A stretch of DNA of 64,000 nucleotides, taken from positions 279,746 to 343,745 of the forward strand of contig NZ_KE384397.1 in assembly GCF_000425565.1 (NCBI RefSeq), given 5' to 3'. This DNA is from Tepidiphilus margaritifer DSM 15129 (GTDB lineage Bacteria; Pseudomonadota; Gammaproteobacteria; Burkholderiales; Rhodocyclaceae). The notes beneath the pieces were generated by a model, which was not told the DNA's origin, did not search any database, and saw only the letters and a program-made list of their open reading frames with translations. Both the position numbers and the translations under genes were made by a program. Numbering within the stretch: position 1 is the stretch's first letter; each line of letters begins with the position of its first letter. Shown here piece by piece: positions 53,484 through 62,243 of the stretch.

Positions 53484-54794
53484 TCAGTTCTTCCGTTCGG
53501 CGATGGCCTGAAGGGAGGCTTCGATGATGTCGAGCCCCTCGTCGAGCACCGCTTCGGGGATGGTCAGGGGAATCATGACGCGCAAGACGTTGGCGTAACT
53601 GCCGCAGGTGAGCAGGAGCAGCCCGCGGCGCGCCGCCTCTTCCTTGAGGGCGTTGGCGATCTCGGGAGCCGGGCGTCCCGGGTCGCCTTCATGGCAGAAT
53701 TCGACGGCTGTCATGGCGCCCAGGCCGCGCACTTCGGCGATGAAGGGAAAACGGTTGCGCATCGTCTCGAACCGTGCCCGCATGCGTACCCCCAGGGTTT
53801 CTGCCCGGGTGCAGAGATCCTCTTCGGCAATGACGTCGAGCACGGCGTGTGCGGCGGCCACGGCCAGCGGATTGCCGGCGTAGGTGGAGCCGAGGCCGCC
53901 CGGAGGGGGGGCGTCCATGAGCTCGGCCTTGCCGACCACGGCCGAGAGCGTCGTGCCGCCGCCCAGTCCCTTGGCCAGCGTGACGAGATCCGGCTCGATG
54001 CCGTAACGCTCGGTGGCAAAGAGCGCACCGCAGCGGGCGATGCCGGTCTGCACTTCGTCGACGATGAGCACGATGCCGTGCTGGTCGCACAGGGCGCGCA
54101 GGCGCGGCAGCAGGTCGGCGGGGGCGGGAATGTAGCCGCCTTCGCCCTGCACCGGCTCGACGATGATGGCGGCGATGCGGTGGGCGGGAATGGTGGTCTT
54201 GAACAGCGTCTCAATCGCGTGCAGGGAATCTTCGGTACGCACGCCGCGCAGGGCATGAGGATAGGGAACGTGGAAGATTTCGCCGGGCATGGCCCCGAAC
54301 GCGCCCTTGTAGGGTTCGACCTTGCCGGTGAGGGCCATCGTCAGGAGGGTACGGCCATGGAAGGCGCCCCCGAAGGCGATGACGCCGGAGCGGTTGGTGG
54401 CCGCCCGGGCGATCTTGACGGCGTTTTCGACGGCCTCGGCGCCGGTGGTGAAGAGACAGGCCTTTTTCGGCGATTTGCCGGGGGCGAGCGCGATGAGGCG
54501 CTCGCACAGCGCGACGTAGGATTCGTAGGCGACGACCTGGAAACAGGTATGGGTGAAGTGCTCGAGTTGTTCGCGGACGGCGGCGACGACGCGGGAATGG
54601 CGGTGCCCCGTGTTGAGTACGGCGATGCCGGCGCAGAAGTCGATCCAGCGGCGACCTTCGACGTCGACGATCTCGGCATTGTCGGCGCGGCTGGCGAAAA
54701 CGGGGTGCGCCTGACCGTACCCCCGTGGCAGGGCCGCGCTGCGGCGGCGCAGGAGTTCGGCGTTGGAGGGCGGTTTGGGTGCATTGGCGTTCAT
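53484..54794 (-). CDS. gabT: 4-aminobutyrate / 5-aminovalerate aminotransferase (GabT/DavT-like)
   Basis: A 436-residue class III PLP aminotransferase. [34 protein letters not shown] near residue 115 binds PLP phosphate, [16 protein letters not shown] and [18 protein letters not shown] precede the PLP lysine in [19 protein letters not shown] near residue 274. It transfers the amino group of GABA or 5-aminovalerate to 2-oxoglutarate. It is the first gene of the long minus-strand operon and is divergent from a GabR-like regulator gene that has direct-repeat sites between the two. Confidence 0.92.
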   Translation of the reverse strand: MNANAPKPPSNAELLRRRSAALPRGYGQAHPVFASRADNAEIVDVEGRRWIDFCAGIAVLNTGHRHSRVVAAVREQLEHFTHTCFQVVAYESYVALCERLIALAPGKSPKKACLFTTGAEAVENAVKIARAATNRSGVIAFGGAFHGRTLLTMALTGKVEPYKGAFGAMPGEIFHVPYPHALRGVRTEDSLHAIETLFKTTIPAHRIAAIIVEPVQGEGGYIPAPADLLPRLRALCDQHGIVLIVDEVQTGIARCGALFATERYGIEPDLVTLAKGLGGGTTLSAVVGKAELMDAPPPGGLGSTYAGNPLAVAAAHAVLDVIAEEDLCTRAETLGVRMRARFETMRNRFPFIAEVRGLGAMTAVEFCHEGDPGRPAPEIANALKEEAARRGLLLLTCGSYANVLRVMIPLTIPEAVLDEGLDIIEASLQAIAERKN

Positions 54795-54855
54795 GAGTAT
54801 TCCTCGACGGGGACGGGTTGCGGTGAACCACTATAAGTAAATATTCGTCCCATCG

Positions 54856-54887
54856 TGGGGCCAGTTTATGGTAATTTTTTGGGGCCA
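54856..54887. promoter_or_regulatory. Direct-repeat operator of GabR/MocR-type regulator
   Basis: TGGGGCCA occurs twice (54856-54863 and 54880-54887), 24 bp from start to start, in the 111-bp space between gabT and the regulator gene. MocR/GabR proteins typically bind two direct repeats in such divergent regions, activating the target gene and repressing their own. A TATAGT hexamer on the minus strand (54828-54833) may be the gabT -10 box. Confidence 0.6.
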
Positions 54888-54905
54888 CTTGGAGGAGTGT
54901 AGTCG

Positions 54906-56399
54906 ATGCCGCGTGAGATTTCCGTCGAACCGATCGTCGCCGCATTTGCGGGTGCCCCGGTGCGCAATGGCTTGCGCAATCGTCTCTATCTCGCGGTGCG
55001 CCAGGCCATCTTGTCCGGCCGCCTGCCGGCGGGGGCGGAATTGCCCTCGAGCCGCAGTCTGGCCAGGGAGCTGGGCGTGGCCCGCAACACGGTGCTGCGG
55101 GCCTATGAATTGTTGCTGGCCGAGGGCTATCTGGAAGGGCGGGGCGGATCGGGGACGTTCGTCTCCGAGCGCATCCGTGCGCCCCAGGGGACGATGACCG
55201 AGGGGGCCGGCGGGAATGGCCAGGTGGCGGTGAGCGCACGGGGCAAGACGTTGCTGGCGCACGCGGCGAGCAGCCGTTTGCAAGGGGGGGCGTTCATGCC
55301 GGGAATCCCCGACGTGAGCCATTTTCCGTTCGCGGTATGGCGACGGATTCTGGGTCGTTACCTCCGGCCGGAGCAACGCCATCTGGCGCAATACGGCTAT
55401 GGCGGCTATGGACCGCTCAAGACGGTGCTGGCGCAGTATCTGGGCATGACGCGCATGATGTCGTGCACGCCGCAGCAGGTGGTGATCGTCAATGGCACCC
55501 ATCAGGCGGTCGATCTGATCGCCCGGGTGCTCGCCGACGTCGGCGACCGGGCATGGATGGAGGATCCCGGCTACTGGGGAGCTCGCAACGTGTTGCAGGC
55601 GGCGGGGCTGGAGGTGGTGGCGCAGCCGGTCGATGGCGAGGGGCTGGCGATCCGGCCCGAGGAGCGGGAGCGGCCGCCGCGGCTCATCTTCGTGTCGCCC
55701 TCGTGCCAGTATCCGACGGGGGCGGTGATGTCACTCGGGCGGCGTCTGGATCTGCTGGAATATGCCGAACGTCACGGCTCGTGGGTGATCGAGGACGACT
55801 ACGACAACGAGATGCGTTTTCACAGCCAGCCGATCGCTTCGCTCTTTGGCCTGTCCCGGTCGCAACGGGTGATCTACGTCGGCACCTTCAGCAAGGTGCT
55901 CTTTCCCGGCCTGCGGCTGGCGTATCTGGTGGTGCCGCCGTCCTTGGCCGAGGCGTTTACCGTGGCGAACGCGGAACTGTACCGGGAGGGCCGCCTCCCC
56001 GAGCAAGCAGCGCTGGCCGAGTTCATCGACGACGGGCACTTCAGCGCCCACATCCGCCGCATGCGGCCGCTCTACCGCGAACGTCTGGAAACCTTGCGGG
56101 AGCTGTTGTCCGGGGAGTTGGGGACGGCAGTGTCTTTTTTGGGCGGGCATGCGGGGCTGCACCTGACGGTGCAGTTCGCCGAGCCGCTCGACGATGTGGC
56201 GATCGCTGCGAGTGCCCTGAACGAAGGGGTGATCTGCCGTCCCTTGTCGCGCTACTCGCTCGAGGCGTCGACGCGGCGCTCCGGCATGGTGTTGGGATTT
56301 GCCCCGGTGCCGGTCGAGCGCATGAGGCGGCCCGTGGAGATCCTGTTGCGCGCGATCGGGGCGCACCGCCGGCCCTCCGGGCAGGGAGCCGGCGGATGA
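54906..56399 (+). CDS. MocR/GabR family regulator (GntR HTH + aminotransferase domain)
   Basis: A 497-residue chimeric regulator. Residues 20-90 are a GntR winged helix (RLYLAVRQAILSGRLPAGAELPSSRSLARELGVARNTVLRAYE). Residues 125-490 are a class I aminotransferase fold with the PLP lysine in YVGTFSKVLFPGLRLAYLV near residue 322 and VIEDDYDNEMRF before it. It should sense PLP plus an amino acid such as GABA or 5-aminovalerate. It is divergent from gabT with direct repeats between. It converges with the CoA-transferase gene (7-bp gap). Confidence 0.9.
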   Translation: MPREISVEPIVAAFAGAPVRNGLRNRLYLAVRQAILSGRLPAGAELPSSRSLARELGVARNTVLRAYELLLAEGYLEGRGGSGTFVSERIRAPQGTMTEGAGGNGQVAVSARGKTLLAHAASSRLQGGAFMPGIPDVSHFPFAVWRRILGRYLRPEQRHLAQYGYGGYGPLKTVLAQYLGMTRMMSCTPQQVVIVNGTHQAVDLIARVLADVGDRAWMEDPGYWGARNVLQAAGLEVVAQPVDGEGLAIRPEERERPPRLIFVSPSCQYPTGAVMSLGRRLDLLEYAERHGSWVIEDDYDNEMRFHSQPIASLFGLSRSQRVIYVGTFSKVLFPGLRLAYLVVPPSLAEAFTVANAELYREGRLPEQAALAEFIDDGHFSAHIRRMRPLYRERLETLRELLSGELGTAVSFLGGHAGLHLTVQFAEPLDDVAIAASALNEGVICRPLSRYSLEASTRRSGMVLGFAPVPVERMRRPVEILLRAIGAHRRPSGQGAGG

Positions 56400-56406
56400 A
56401 GGGGCA

Positions 56407-57630
56407 TCAGACGATGCCTTTCGCCCGTAGCGACGAAACTTCGGTTTCGTCCATCCCGAGCACCTCGCGCAGCACTTCGGCGGTGTGCTCACCCAGGAGC
56501 GGTGGAGCACCCCGATAGGCCGGAGGGGTGGCCGACAGGCGCATGGGGTTGGCGACCTGCGGCACCTCGCCCAGCCGCTCGTGGGGCAGGCGCAGCGCCA
56601 TGCCGCGGGCGCGTACCTGGGGATCGGCGAAAACCCGGGAGAGGGGATTGATGGGGCCGCAGGGGACTCCGGCCCGCTCCAAGGCGGCGATCCAGGCATC
56701 GGTGCTGCGCGTGCGGGTGAGCTCCTGCAGGCGCGGGATGAGCTCGGCGCGGTGGGCGACGCGCGCCGGGTTGGTGGCATAGCGCGGGTCGGCGGCGAGC
56801 TCCGGCACCCCTGCTTCGGCACAGAAACGGGCGAATTGACCATCGTTGCCGATCGCCAGGATCATCCAGCCATCGGCGGTGGGGAAATCCTGGTAGGGGA
56901 CGATGTTGGGGTGGGCGTTGCCCAGCCGGGGAGGATCCTGACCGGTGGTGAGGTAGTTGAGCGCCTGGTTGGCGAGGCAGGCGACCTGCACGTCGAGGAG
57001 CGCCATGTCGATGTACTGGCCTCGGCCGCTGCGTTCGCGCCAGGCAAGCGCGGCGAGGATGGCATTGGCGGCGTAGAGGCCGGTGAGGATGTCGGTGAGC
57101 GCCACGCCCACCTTCATCGGCCCGCCGCCGGGTTCGTGGTCGGGCCGGCCCGTGATGCTCATGAGGCCGCCCATGCCCTGGATGAGGAAATCGTATCCCG
57201 CCCGGGGCGCGTAGGGGCCGGTCTGGCCGAAGCCGGTGATGGAGCAATACACGAGCCGGGGGTTGCGCGCCGAGAGGCTGGCGTAATCCAGGCCGTAGCG
57301 GGCGAGCGCTCCCACCTTGAAATTCTCGATGACGACGTCGGCCTCTTCGGCCAGGCGCCGTATGATCTCCTGGCCTTCGGGGCGGGTGAGGTCGACGGTG
57401 AGCGAGCGTTTGTTGCGGTTCGCGCACAGGAAGTAGGCGGCTACGCTTTCCCCGTCTTCACCGTTTCCCTTCCACCACGGCGGCCCCCAGGTGCGGGTGT
57501 CGTCGCCGCTGCCGGGTTTTTCGATCTTGATGACGTCGGCACCCAGATCGGCGAGCAGCTGGCTCGCCCAGGGGCCGGCCAGCACGCGCGAGAGATCGAG
57601 CACGCGCAGGTGGGAGAGGGCCTGGTCCAT
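56407..57630 (-). CDS. CaiB/BaiF family CoA-transferase (candidate succinyl-CoA:glutarate CoA-transferase)
   Basis: A 407-residue family III CoA-transferase. LRVLDLSRVLAGPWASQLLADLGADVIKIE at the N-terminus, NRNKRSLTVDL near residue 72 and the catalytic Asp in PRAGYDFLIQGMGGLMSITG near residue 150 are diagnostic. It is transcribed right after glutaryl-CoA dehydrogenase (17-bp gap), the same pairing as in glutarate catabolism of pseudomonads, where such an enzyme activates glutarate. Substrate assignment rests on that neighbourhood. Confidence 0.88.
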   Translation of the reverse strand: MDQALSHLRVLDLSRVLAGPWASQLLADLGADVIKIEKPGSGDDTRTWGPPWWKGNGEDGESVAAYFLCANRNKRSLTVDLTRPEGQEIIRRLAEEADVVIENFKVGALARYGLDYASLSARNPRLVYCSITGFGQTGPYAPRAGYDFLIQGMGGLMSITGRPDHEPGGGPMKVGVALTDILTGLYAANAILAALAWRERSGRGQYIDMALLDVQVACLANQALNYLTTGQDPPRLGNAHPNIVPYQDFPTADGWMILAIGNDGQFARFCAEAGVPELAADPRYATNPARVAHRAELIPRLQELTRTRSTDAWIAALERAGVPCGPINPLSRVFADPQVRARGMALRLPHERLGEVPQVANPMRLSATPPAYRGAPPLLGEHTAEVLREVLGMDETEVSSLRAKGIV

Positions 57631-57647
57631 CGTCGCGATTCCCCGGC

Positions 57648-58835
57648 TCAGTTGGCAAAGGCGGCGATGCCGGTGATGGCACGGCCGAGGATGAGGGCGT
57701 GGATGTCGTGCGTGCCCTCGTAGGTATTGACCACTTCGAGGTTGACGAGGTGGCGCGCCACGCAGTATTCGTCGCTGATGCCGTTGCCGCCGAGCATGTC
57801 GCGGGCGGTGCGGGCGATGTCGAGCGCCTTGCCGCAGGAATTGCGCTTGACGATGGAGGTGAGTTCGACGGCCGCGATGCCTTCGTCCTTCATCCGTCCG
57901 ATGCGCAGCACCGTCTGCAGCCCGAGGGTGATCTCGGTGCACATGTCGGCGAGCTTTTTCTGGATGAGCTGGTTGGCGGCGAGCGGCCGGCCGAACTGCT
58001 TGCGCTCGAGCACGTAGTTGCGGGCGGTTTCGTAGCAGGCCTGGGCCGCGCCCAGCGCACCCCAGGCGATGCCGAAACGGGCGGAATTCAGGCAGGTGAA
58101 GGGGCCCTTGAGGCCGCGGACTTCGGGGAAGACGTTTTCCTCGGGCACGAAGACCTCGTCCATGACGATTTCGCCGGTGATCGAGGCGCGAAGCCCCACC
58201 TTGCCGTGGATGACCGGTGCCGAGAGCCCTTTCCACCCTTTTTCCAGGATGAACCCGCGGATCTGTCCCTCGTCGTCTTTGGCCCAGACGACGAAGACGT
58301 CGGCGATGGGGCTGTTGGTGATCCACATCTTGTTGCCCGAGAGCAGATAACCGCCGTCGACGCGGCGCGCGCGGCTCTCCATGCTGCCGGGGTCGGAGCC
58401 GTGGTTGGGCTCGGTGAGCCCGAAGCAGCCGATCCATTCGCCGCGGGCGAGTTTGGGCAGGTACTTGCGCTTTTGCGCTTCGGTGCCGAATTCGTGGATG
58501 GGGACCATCACGAGCGAACTCTGCACGCTCATCATCGAACGGAAGCCCGAGTCGACGTATTCGATCTCGCGGGCGATGAGCCCGTAGGCGACGTAGTTGA
58601 GTCCCGCGCCACCGTATTCTTCGGGGATGGTGGGGCCGAGCAGGCCGAGTTCGCCCATCTCGCGGAAGATCGCCGGGTCGGTGTGTTCGTGGCGGAAGGC
58701 GTGCTGGGCACGGGGCTGGAGTTTTTCCTGGGCGTAGGCGCGGGCGGTGTCGCGCACGAGGCGTTCCGTTTCAGTGAGCTGGGTGTCGAGCAGCAGCGGG
58801 TCTTGCCAGTCGAATGCGGCACGGTGGGCGGACAT
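57648..58835 (-). CDS. gcdH: Glutaryl-CoA dehydrogenase
   Basis: A 395-residue flavoprotein of the acyl-CoA dehydrogenase family that oxidatively decarboxylates glutaryl-CoA to crotonyl-CoA. GCDH-specific segments are [21 protein letters not shown] near residue 95, [16 protein letters not shown] near 138 and the C-terminal [23 protein letters not shown], where the Glu is the catalytic base. The ATG at 58835 fits the family start. It is divergent from a LysR regulator gene, an arrangement seen for gcdH elsewhere. Confidence 0.94.
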   Translation of the reverse strand: MSAHRAAFDWQDPLLLDTQLTETERLVRDTARAYAQEKLQPRAQHAFRHEHTDPAIFREMGELGLLGPTIPEEYGGAGLNYVAYGLIAREIEYVDSGFRSMMSVQSSLVMVPIHEFGTEAQKRKYLPKLARGEWIGCFGLTEPNHGSDPGSMESRARRVDGGYLLSGNKMWITNSPIADVFVVWAKDDEGQIRGFILEKGWKGLSAPVIHGKVGLRASITGEIVMDEVFVPEENVFPEVRGLKGPFTCLNSARFGIAWGALGAAQACYETARNYVLERKQFGRPLAANQLIQKKLADMCTEITLGLQTVLRIGRMKDEGIAAVELTSIVKRNSCGKALDIARTARDMLGGNGISDEYCVARHLVNLEVVNTYEGTHDIHALILGRAITGIAAFAN

Positions 58836-58873
58836 GGCGATCTCCTTCGGCGGGTCGGGTGTGATGTTTCGGT

Positions 58874-58902
58874 ATGGTATAAAGGGAATCTTCTGCCGGC
58901 AA
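58874..58902 (-). promoter_or_regulatory. Possible gcdH promoter
   Basis: On the minus strand TTGCCG (58897-58902) and TACCAT (58874-58879) are 17 bp apart, about 40 bp upstream of gcdH. Both boxes are imperfect, as expected for an activator-dependent LysR-controlled promoter. Confidence 0.35.
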
Positions 58903-58954
58903 GCGCTTTTTATGCATCGACCGGTGCGTTTCACTCACTTCGTGGTGCTGAAGC

Positions 58955-59890
58955 ATGCGCAAGAAGATCCCTTCGACGATGGCGCTGACGGCGTTCGAGG
59001 CGGCGGCGCGCCATGAGAGTTTCACCCGTGCGGCCGAGGAATTGGCCTTGACGCAGAGCGCCGTCTGTCGCCAGATCGGGGCGCTGGAAGACTTTCTGGG
59101 GGTGGCGCTGTTTCGCCGGACGCGGCGCGGGGTGCAACTCACGGAAGCCGGCCGGGCCTACAGCCGACAGGTGGCGCTGCGGCTCGAGGCGCTGGAGCGC
59201 GACACGCTGGCGGTGATGTCCGGCCAAGGGGCGGGAACGTTGGAGCTCGCCGTGGTGCCCACCTTCGCCACCCGCTGGTTGCTGCCTCGCCTGGGCGCGT
59301 TTCGCGCGCTCCATCCCGAGGTGGTGATCCACATGGAGACGCGCACCCGCCCTTTTCTCTTCGACGATACGCCGTTCGATGCGGCGATCTATTTCGGCGA
59401 GGCCGGATGGCCGGGAACGGAGGCGCACTTCCTGATGCCGGAATTCCCCGTGCCGGTGTGCAGCCCGGCACTACCGGGGGCAAGGCCGGGTCTTTCCCCG
59501 CAGGAGGTGGCACGCCTGCCGTTGCTGCAGCAAAGTACCCGTCCCTATGCGTGGCGACAGTGGTTCGAGGCCGCGGGCATGCGGGTGGCGCACGACATGG
59601 CGGGGATGCGGCTCGAATTGTTCTCGATGTTGGCCCAGGCGGCGATCGAACGCATGGGCGTGGCGCTCATCCCGCCCTTTCTCATCGAACGGGAGCTCGC
59701 CGCGGGAGAGCTGATGATTCCCTGCAACCGCAGTTTCGTGAGCCGCCGCGCTTATTACCTGATCGTGCCCGAGCGCAAGGCCGAACGCCAGGCACTGGCA
59801 GCATTTCGTCAATGGTTGGTGGCCGAGGCAGGGCGCAGCCACGAATCGGTCCGGGAATCGGCGGTGGTCAGCGGGGAAGGGGGGTGCTAA
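58955..59890 (+). CDS. LysR family transcriptional regulator (GcvA/GcdR-like)
   Basis: A 311-residue LysR regulator. The N-terminal helix-turn-helix reads ALTAFEAAARHESFTRAAEELALTQSAVCRQI, as in the GcvA-like subgroup, followed by a periplasmic-binding-protein-like effector domain (LELAVVPTFATRWLLPRLGAF onward). The divergent position with gcdH makes it the probable activator of glutarate use, with glutarate or glutaryl-CoA as likely signal. It is followed 55 bp later by the dienelactone hydrolase-like gene. Confidence 0.88.
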   Translation: MRKKIPSTMALTAFEAAARHESFTRAAEELALTQSAVCRQIGALEDFLGVALFRRTRRGVQLTEAGRAYSRQVALRLEALERDTLAVMSGQGAGTLELAVVPTFATRWLLPRLGAFRALHPEVVIHMETRTRPFLFDDTPFDAAIYFGEAGWPGTEAHFLMPEFPVPVCSPALPGARPGLSPQEVARLPLLQQSTRPYAWRQWFEAAGMRVAHDMAGMRLELFSMLAQAAIERMGVALIPPFLIERELAAGELMIPCNRSFVSRRAYYLIVPERKAERQALAAFRQWLVAEAGRSHESVRESAVVSGEGGC

Positions 59891-59945
59891 CATATGCCGA
59901 GGGCCATCCGGCCCACGAACATTTCCTGCCACGAGGAGGAACGAG

Positions 59946-60665
59946 ATGACGATACGCACGCGTTTGGTGGAATACACGCACGAGGGCACGACGCTCGAAG
60001 GTTTCCTGGCATGGGATGATGCCATCGTCGGCAAGCGGCCGGCCGTGGCCGTGGCGCACGCCTGGGCCGGACGTACCGCCTTCGAATGCGAGAAGGCACG
60101 CCAGCTGGCGATGCTCGGCTACGTCGGCTTTGCCGTCGATATGTACGGCAAAGGGGTGCTCGGCAAGAGCAAGGAAGAGAACGCGAAGCTGATGACCCCA
60201 TTCGTCGAAAATCGGGCGAGGCTGCAGGGGCGCATCGCCAAGGCGATCGAGGCCCTGCGCGCCCAGCCCGAAGTCGATGCCGACCGGATCGCGGCGATCG
60301 GTTTCTGCTTTGGCGGGCTCACGGTGCTCGATCTGGCGCGCACCGGGGCCGATGTGCGCGGGGTGGCGAGTTTCCACGGTCTCTTCACGCCGCCGGGCAA
60401 CACCGCCGGCAAGAAGATCAAGGCCAAGGTGCTGGCGCTGCACGGCTGGGACGATCCCATGGTGCCGCCGAACATGGTGGTGGACTTCGCCAAGGAAATG
60501 ACGGAAGCCGGCGCCGACTGGCAGCTGCATGCCTTCGGCAACACCATGCACGCCTTTACTCTGCCGGAAGCGAACGATCCTTCCTTCGGTACCGTCTACA
60601 GCCCGTCGGCCGACGCGCGCTCCTGGGCGATCCTGCGTGAGTTCCTGCACGAGGTTTTTGCATGA
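59946..60665 (+). CDS. Dienelactone hydrolase family protein
   Basis: A 239-residue alpha/beta hydrolase with the Cys nucleophile elbow IGFCFGGLTVLDL near residue 118, catalytic Asp in LHGWDDPMVPP near residue 173 and His in GNTMHAFTLPEAN near residue 202. It is the DLH triad with Cys instead of Ser. Similar genes are often annotated as generic DLH and need not act on chlorocatechol products; here it might hydrolyse an ester or lactone. It starts after AGGAGGAAC and ends 26 bp before the MCE gene. Confidence 0.85.
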   Translation: MTIRTRLVEYTHEGTTLEGFLAWDDAIVGKRPAVAVAHAWAGRTAFECEKARQLAMLGYVGFAVDMYGKGVLGKSKEENAKLMTPFVENRARLQGRIAKAIEALRAQPEVDADRIAAIGFCFGGLTVLDLARTGADVRGVASFHGLFTPPGNTAGKKIKAKVLALHGWDDPMVPPNMVVDFAKEMTEAGADWQLHAFGNTMHAFTLPEANDPSFGTVYSPSADARSWAILREFLHEVFA

Positions 60666-60691
60666 GGCGTGCGTCGCGGCGCTGATCAGAC

Positions 60692-61588
60692 GTGGAATCG
60701 CGCGTTCCTTATGTGATCGTCGGCGTGTTCGTCGTCGTGGCGCTCACGGCCCTCGTCGGCTTGGGCCTGTGGCTGGGGGCCGACGTCGATACACGCCACT
60801 ACCTGCCGTACCGGGTGCTGACGACCGAATCGGTGACCGGCATCAATCGCGGCAGTTTCGTGCGCTATCGGGGCGTCGTCGTCGGGCGGGTAAAGGGGGT
60901 CACGCTCGTCGACTCCGAGCGCGTGGCGATCGACCTCGACATCGTCGAGGGGACACCGATCAAGACCGACACCAGGGCGACGATCTCCAGCCAGGGGCTG
61001 ACGGGCTTGTCCTACATCGAATTGTCGGGCGGTTCGGTCGATGCGCCCCCCCTCTTGCCGGGGCCGGACGGCACGCCGGCGGTGATTACCGCGGCGCCTT
61101 CGCTGATGCGCCGGCTCGACGTGGCCCTGTCGCAGAATCTGGAGCAGGTGGCCGGCGTGATGCAGCAGTTGCAAAAACTGCTCTCCGACGACAATCTCGC
61201 CAACCTCACGGCGACGATGGCCGACGCGCGCCGTTTCATGGCCGCGCTCGCCGCCCAGGAAAAACGCATCGATGCGCTGGCCGCTTCCCTCGAGCAGGCG
61301 GCGGCGCAGGCTCCGGCACTTGCCACCGACGGGCGGCGGACCTTGAATGAGGCGCAGGCGCTGTTGGGAGAATTGCAGCGCACGGCCGCGGCCCTGCGTG
61401 AGGCGACGGTGACGGCGCAAGAGGAATTGCGGGCGGCGCGACGCGGCGTGCAGCCCGAGGCCGAGGCGGCGCTGCAGCGGCTGGAATCCTCGATGAGCCG
61501 TCTGGAGCGCTTGACCGCTTCGCTCGAGGAGCGGCCGCAGCGCCTACTGTGGGGCGATCCGCCGGAACGGCCGGGGCCGGGGGAATGA
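60692..61588 (+). CDS. MCE-domain protein (MlaD-like substrate-binding component)
   Basis: A 298-residue protein with one N-terminal membrane anchor (YVIVGVFVVVALTALVGLGLWL), an MCE domain (residues 40-120: TGINRGSFVRYRGVVVGRVKGVTL ... ISSQGLTGLSYIELSGGS) and a long helical C-terminus (residues 145-285) that would form the tube or tunnel. It belongs with MlaE and MlaF, whose genes end at 41285. The start is GTG with no Shine-Dalgarno sequence, as expected if it was once translationally coupled to the ATPase gene. It is followed 4 bp later by a lipoprotein gene. Confidence 0.9.
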   Translation: MESRVPYVIVGVFVVVALTALVGLGLWLGADVDTRHYLPYRVLTTESVTGINRGSFVRYRGVVVGRVKGVTLVDSERVAIDLDIVEGTPIKTDTRATISSQGLTGLSYIELSGGSVDAPPLLPGPDGTPAVITAAPSLMRRLDVALSQNLEQVAGVMQQLQKLLSDDNLANLTATMADARRFMAALAAQEKRIDALAASLEQAAAQAPALATDGRRTLNEAQALLGELQRTAAALREATVTAQEELRAARRGVQPEAEAALQRLESSMSRLERLTASLEERPQRLLWGDPPERPGPGE

Positions 61589-61592
61589 AATC

Positions 61593-62243
61593 ATGAGCAT
61601 CAAAGCGGTTGCGACGATACTGATGGTGAGCTTGGTGCTGGGTGCCTGCACCATGGGTCAGCAAGGGTCGTCGCAGGCGCCGGCGCGGTTGTCGCTGGAG
61701 GCGGCAGCACGCACGGCAGGGCAAGGAGGAGAAGCCCCCGCCTCGCCGCAGGCATCTTCGTCACTGACGGTGCAGGTGAGCGCGCCGTGGGTGGCGCCGG
61801 CCTTTGCCGGAGAGCGTATCGCCTACCGTCGCGAGCCACTGCGCCTGGAGTATTACACGCTCAGCCGCTGGGCGGAGCCGCCGCAGGAGGCCGTGGCGGC
61901 GGTGCTCACGCGCCATCTCGAAACAAGCGGCGCGTTTCGTGTGGTATTGCCGCCGCAGGCGCGCTTGCCGGCCGATCGGCGGCTCGCCGTCGACGTGGAC
62001 CTCATGGAAGAGCGGGTGCCGCCGGTCGGACCTGCCCCTTACGGTGAGGCGGAAGTGGCGCTGCGGGCGCGCTGGGTACAGACGAGCGACGGTCGGGTAC
62101 TGGCGAGCAAGCGCTTCGCCGCCACGGCGCCCGTGACCCAGCCGAACGCCGAAGGGGCGGTGGCAGCGCTCGGGGAGGCGCTCGCGCGCGTGAGCGAAGA
62201 GGTCGCGCGCTGGACGTTGGCCGTGGAGGCGCAAGGGCGATGA
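61593..62243 (+). CDS. ABC-type transport auxiliary lipoprotein
   Basis: A 216-residue lipoprotein: signal peptide with lipobox LGAC (Cys19), then an Ala/Ser-rich linker and a domain with RIAYRREPLRLEYYTLSRWAEPPQEAVAAVL near residue 70, characteristic of the ABC-type transport auxiliary (LBP/PqiC-like) family found at the end of MCE operons. It is likely an outer-membrane or periplasmic partner of the MCE transporter. It overlaps the next gene by 4 bp. Confidence 0.85.
   Translation: MSIKAVATILMVSLVLGACTMGQQGSSQAPARLSLEAAARTAGQGGEAPASPQASSSLTVQVSAPWVAPAFAGERIAYRREPLRLEYYTLSRWAEPPQEAVAAVLTRHLETSGAFRVVLPPQARLPADRRLAVDVDLMEERVPPVGPAPYGEAEVALRARWVQTSDGRVLASKRFAATAPVTQPNAEGAVAALGEALARVSEEVARWTLAVEAQGR

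Larger units (their letters stand above)
41286..60691. other. Candidate inserted catabolic region (lactam / omega-amino acid / glutarate)
   Basis: About 19.4 kb lying between the ATPase and the MCE genes of one transporter. Ten successive genes from the aminotransferase down to the AraC regulator read on the minus strand as one apparent unit, followed by a glutarate module and a hydrolase gene. Boundaries are inferred from operon logic and from similar short sequences at the two ends (GTGAGAGAATCCCGC at 41282, GTGGAATCGCGC at 60692). No integrase or transposase is present. Confidence 0.5.

Noticed and set aside
58900-58935. Possible LysR operator near the lysR start (partial palindrome around ATGCATCGACCGGTGC)
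   Set aside because: The symmetry is weak and no clear T-N11-A site was found, so it was not listed as a feature.
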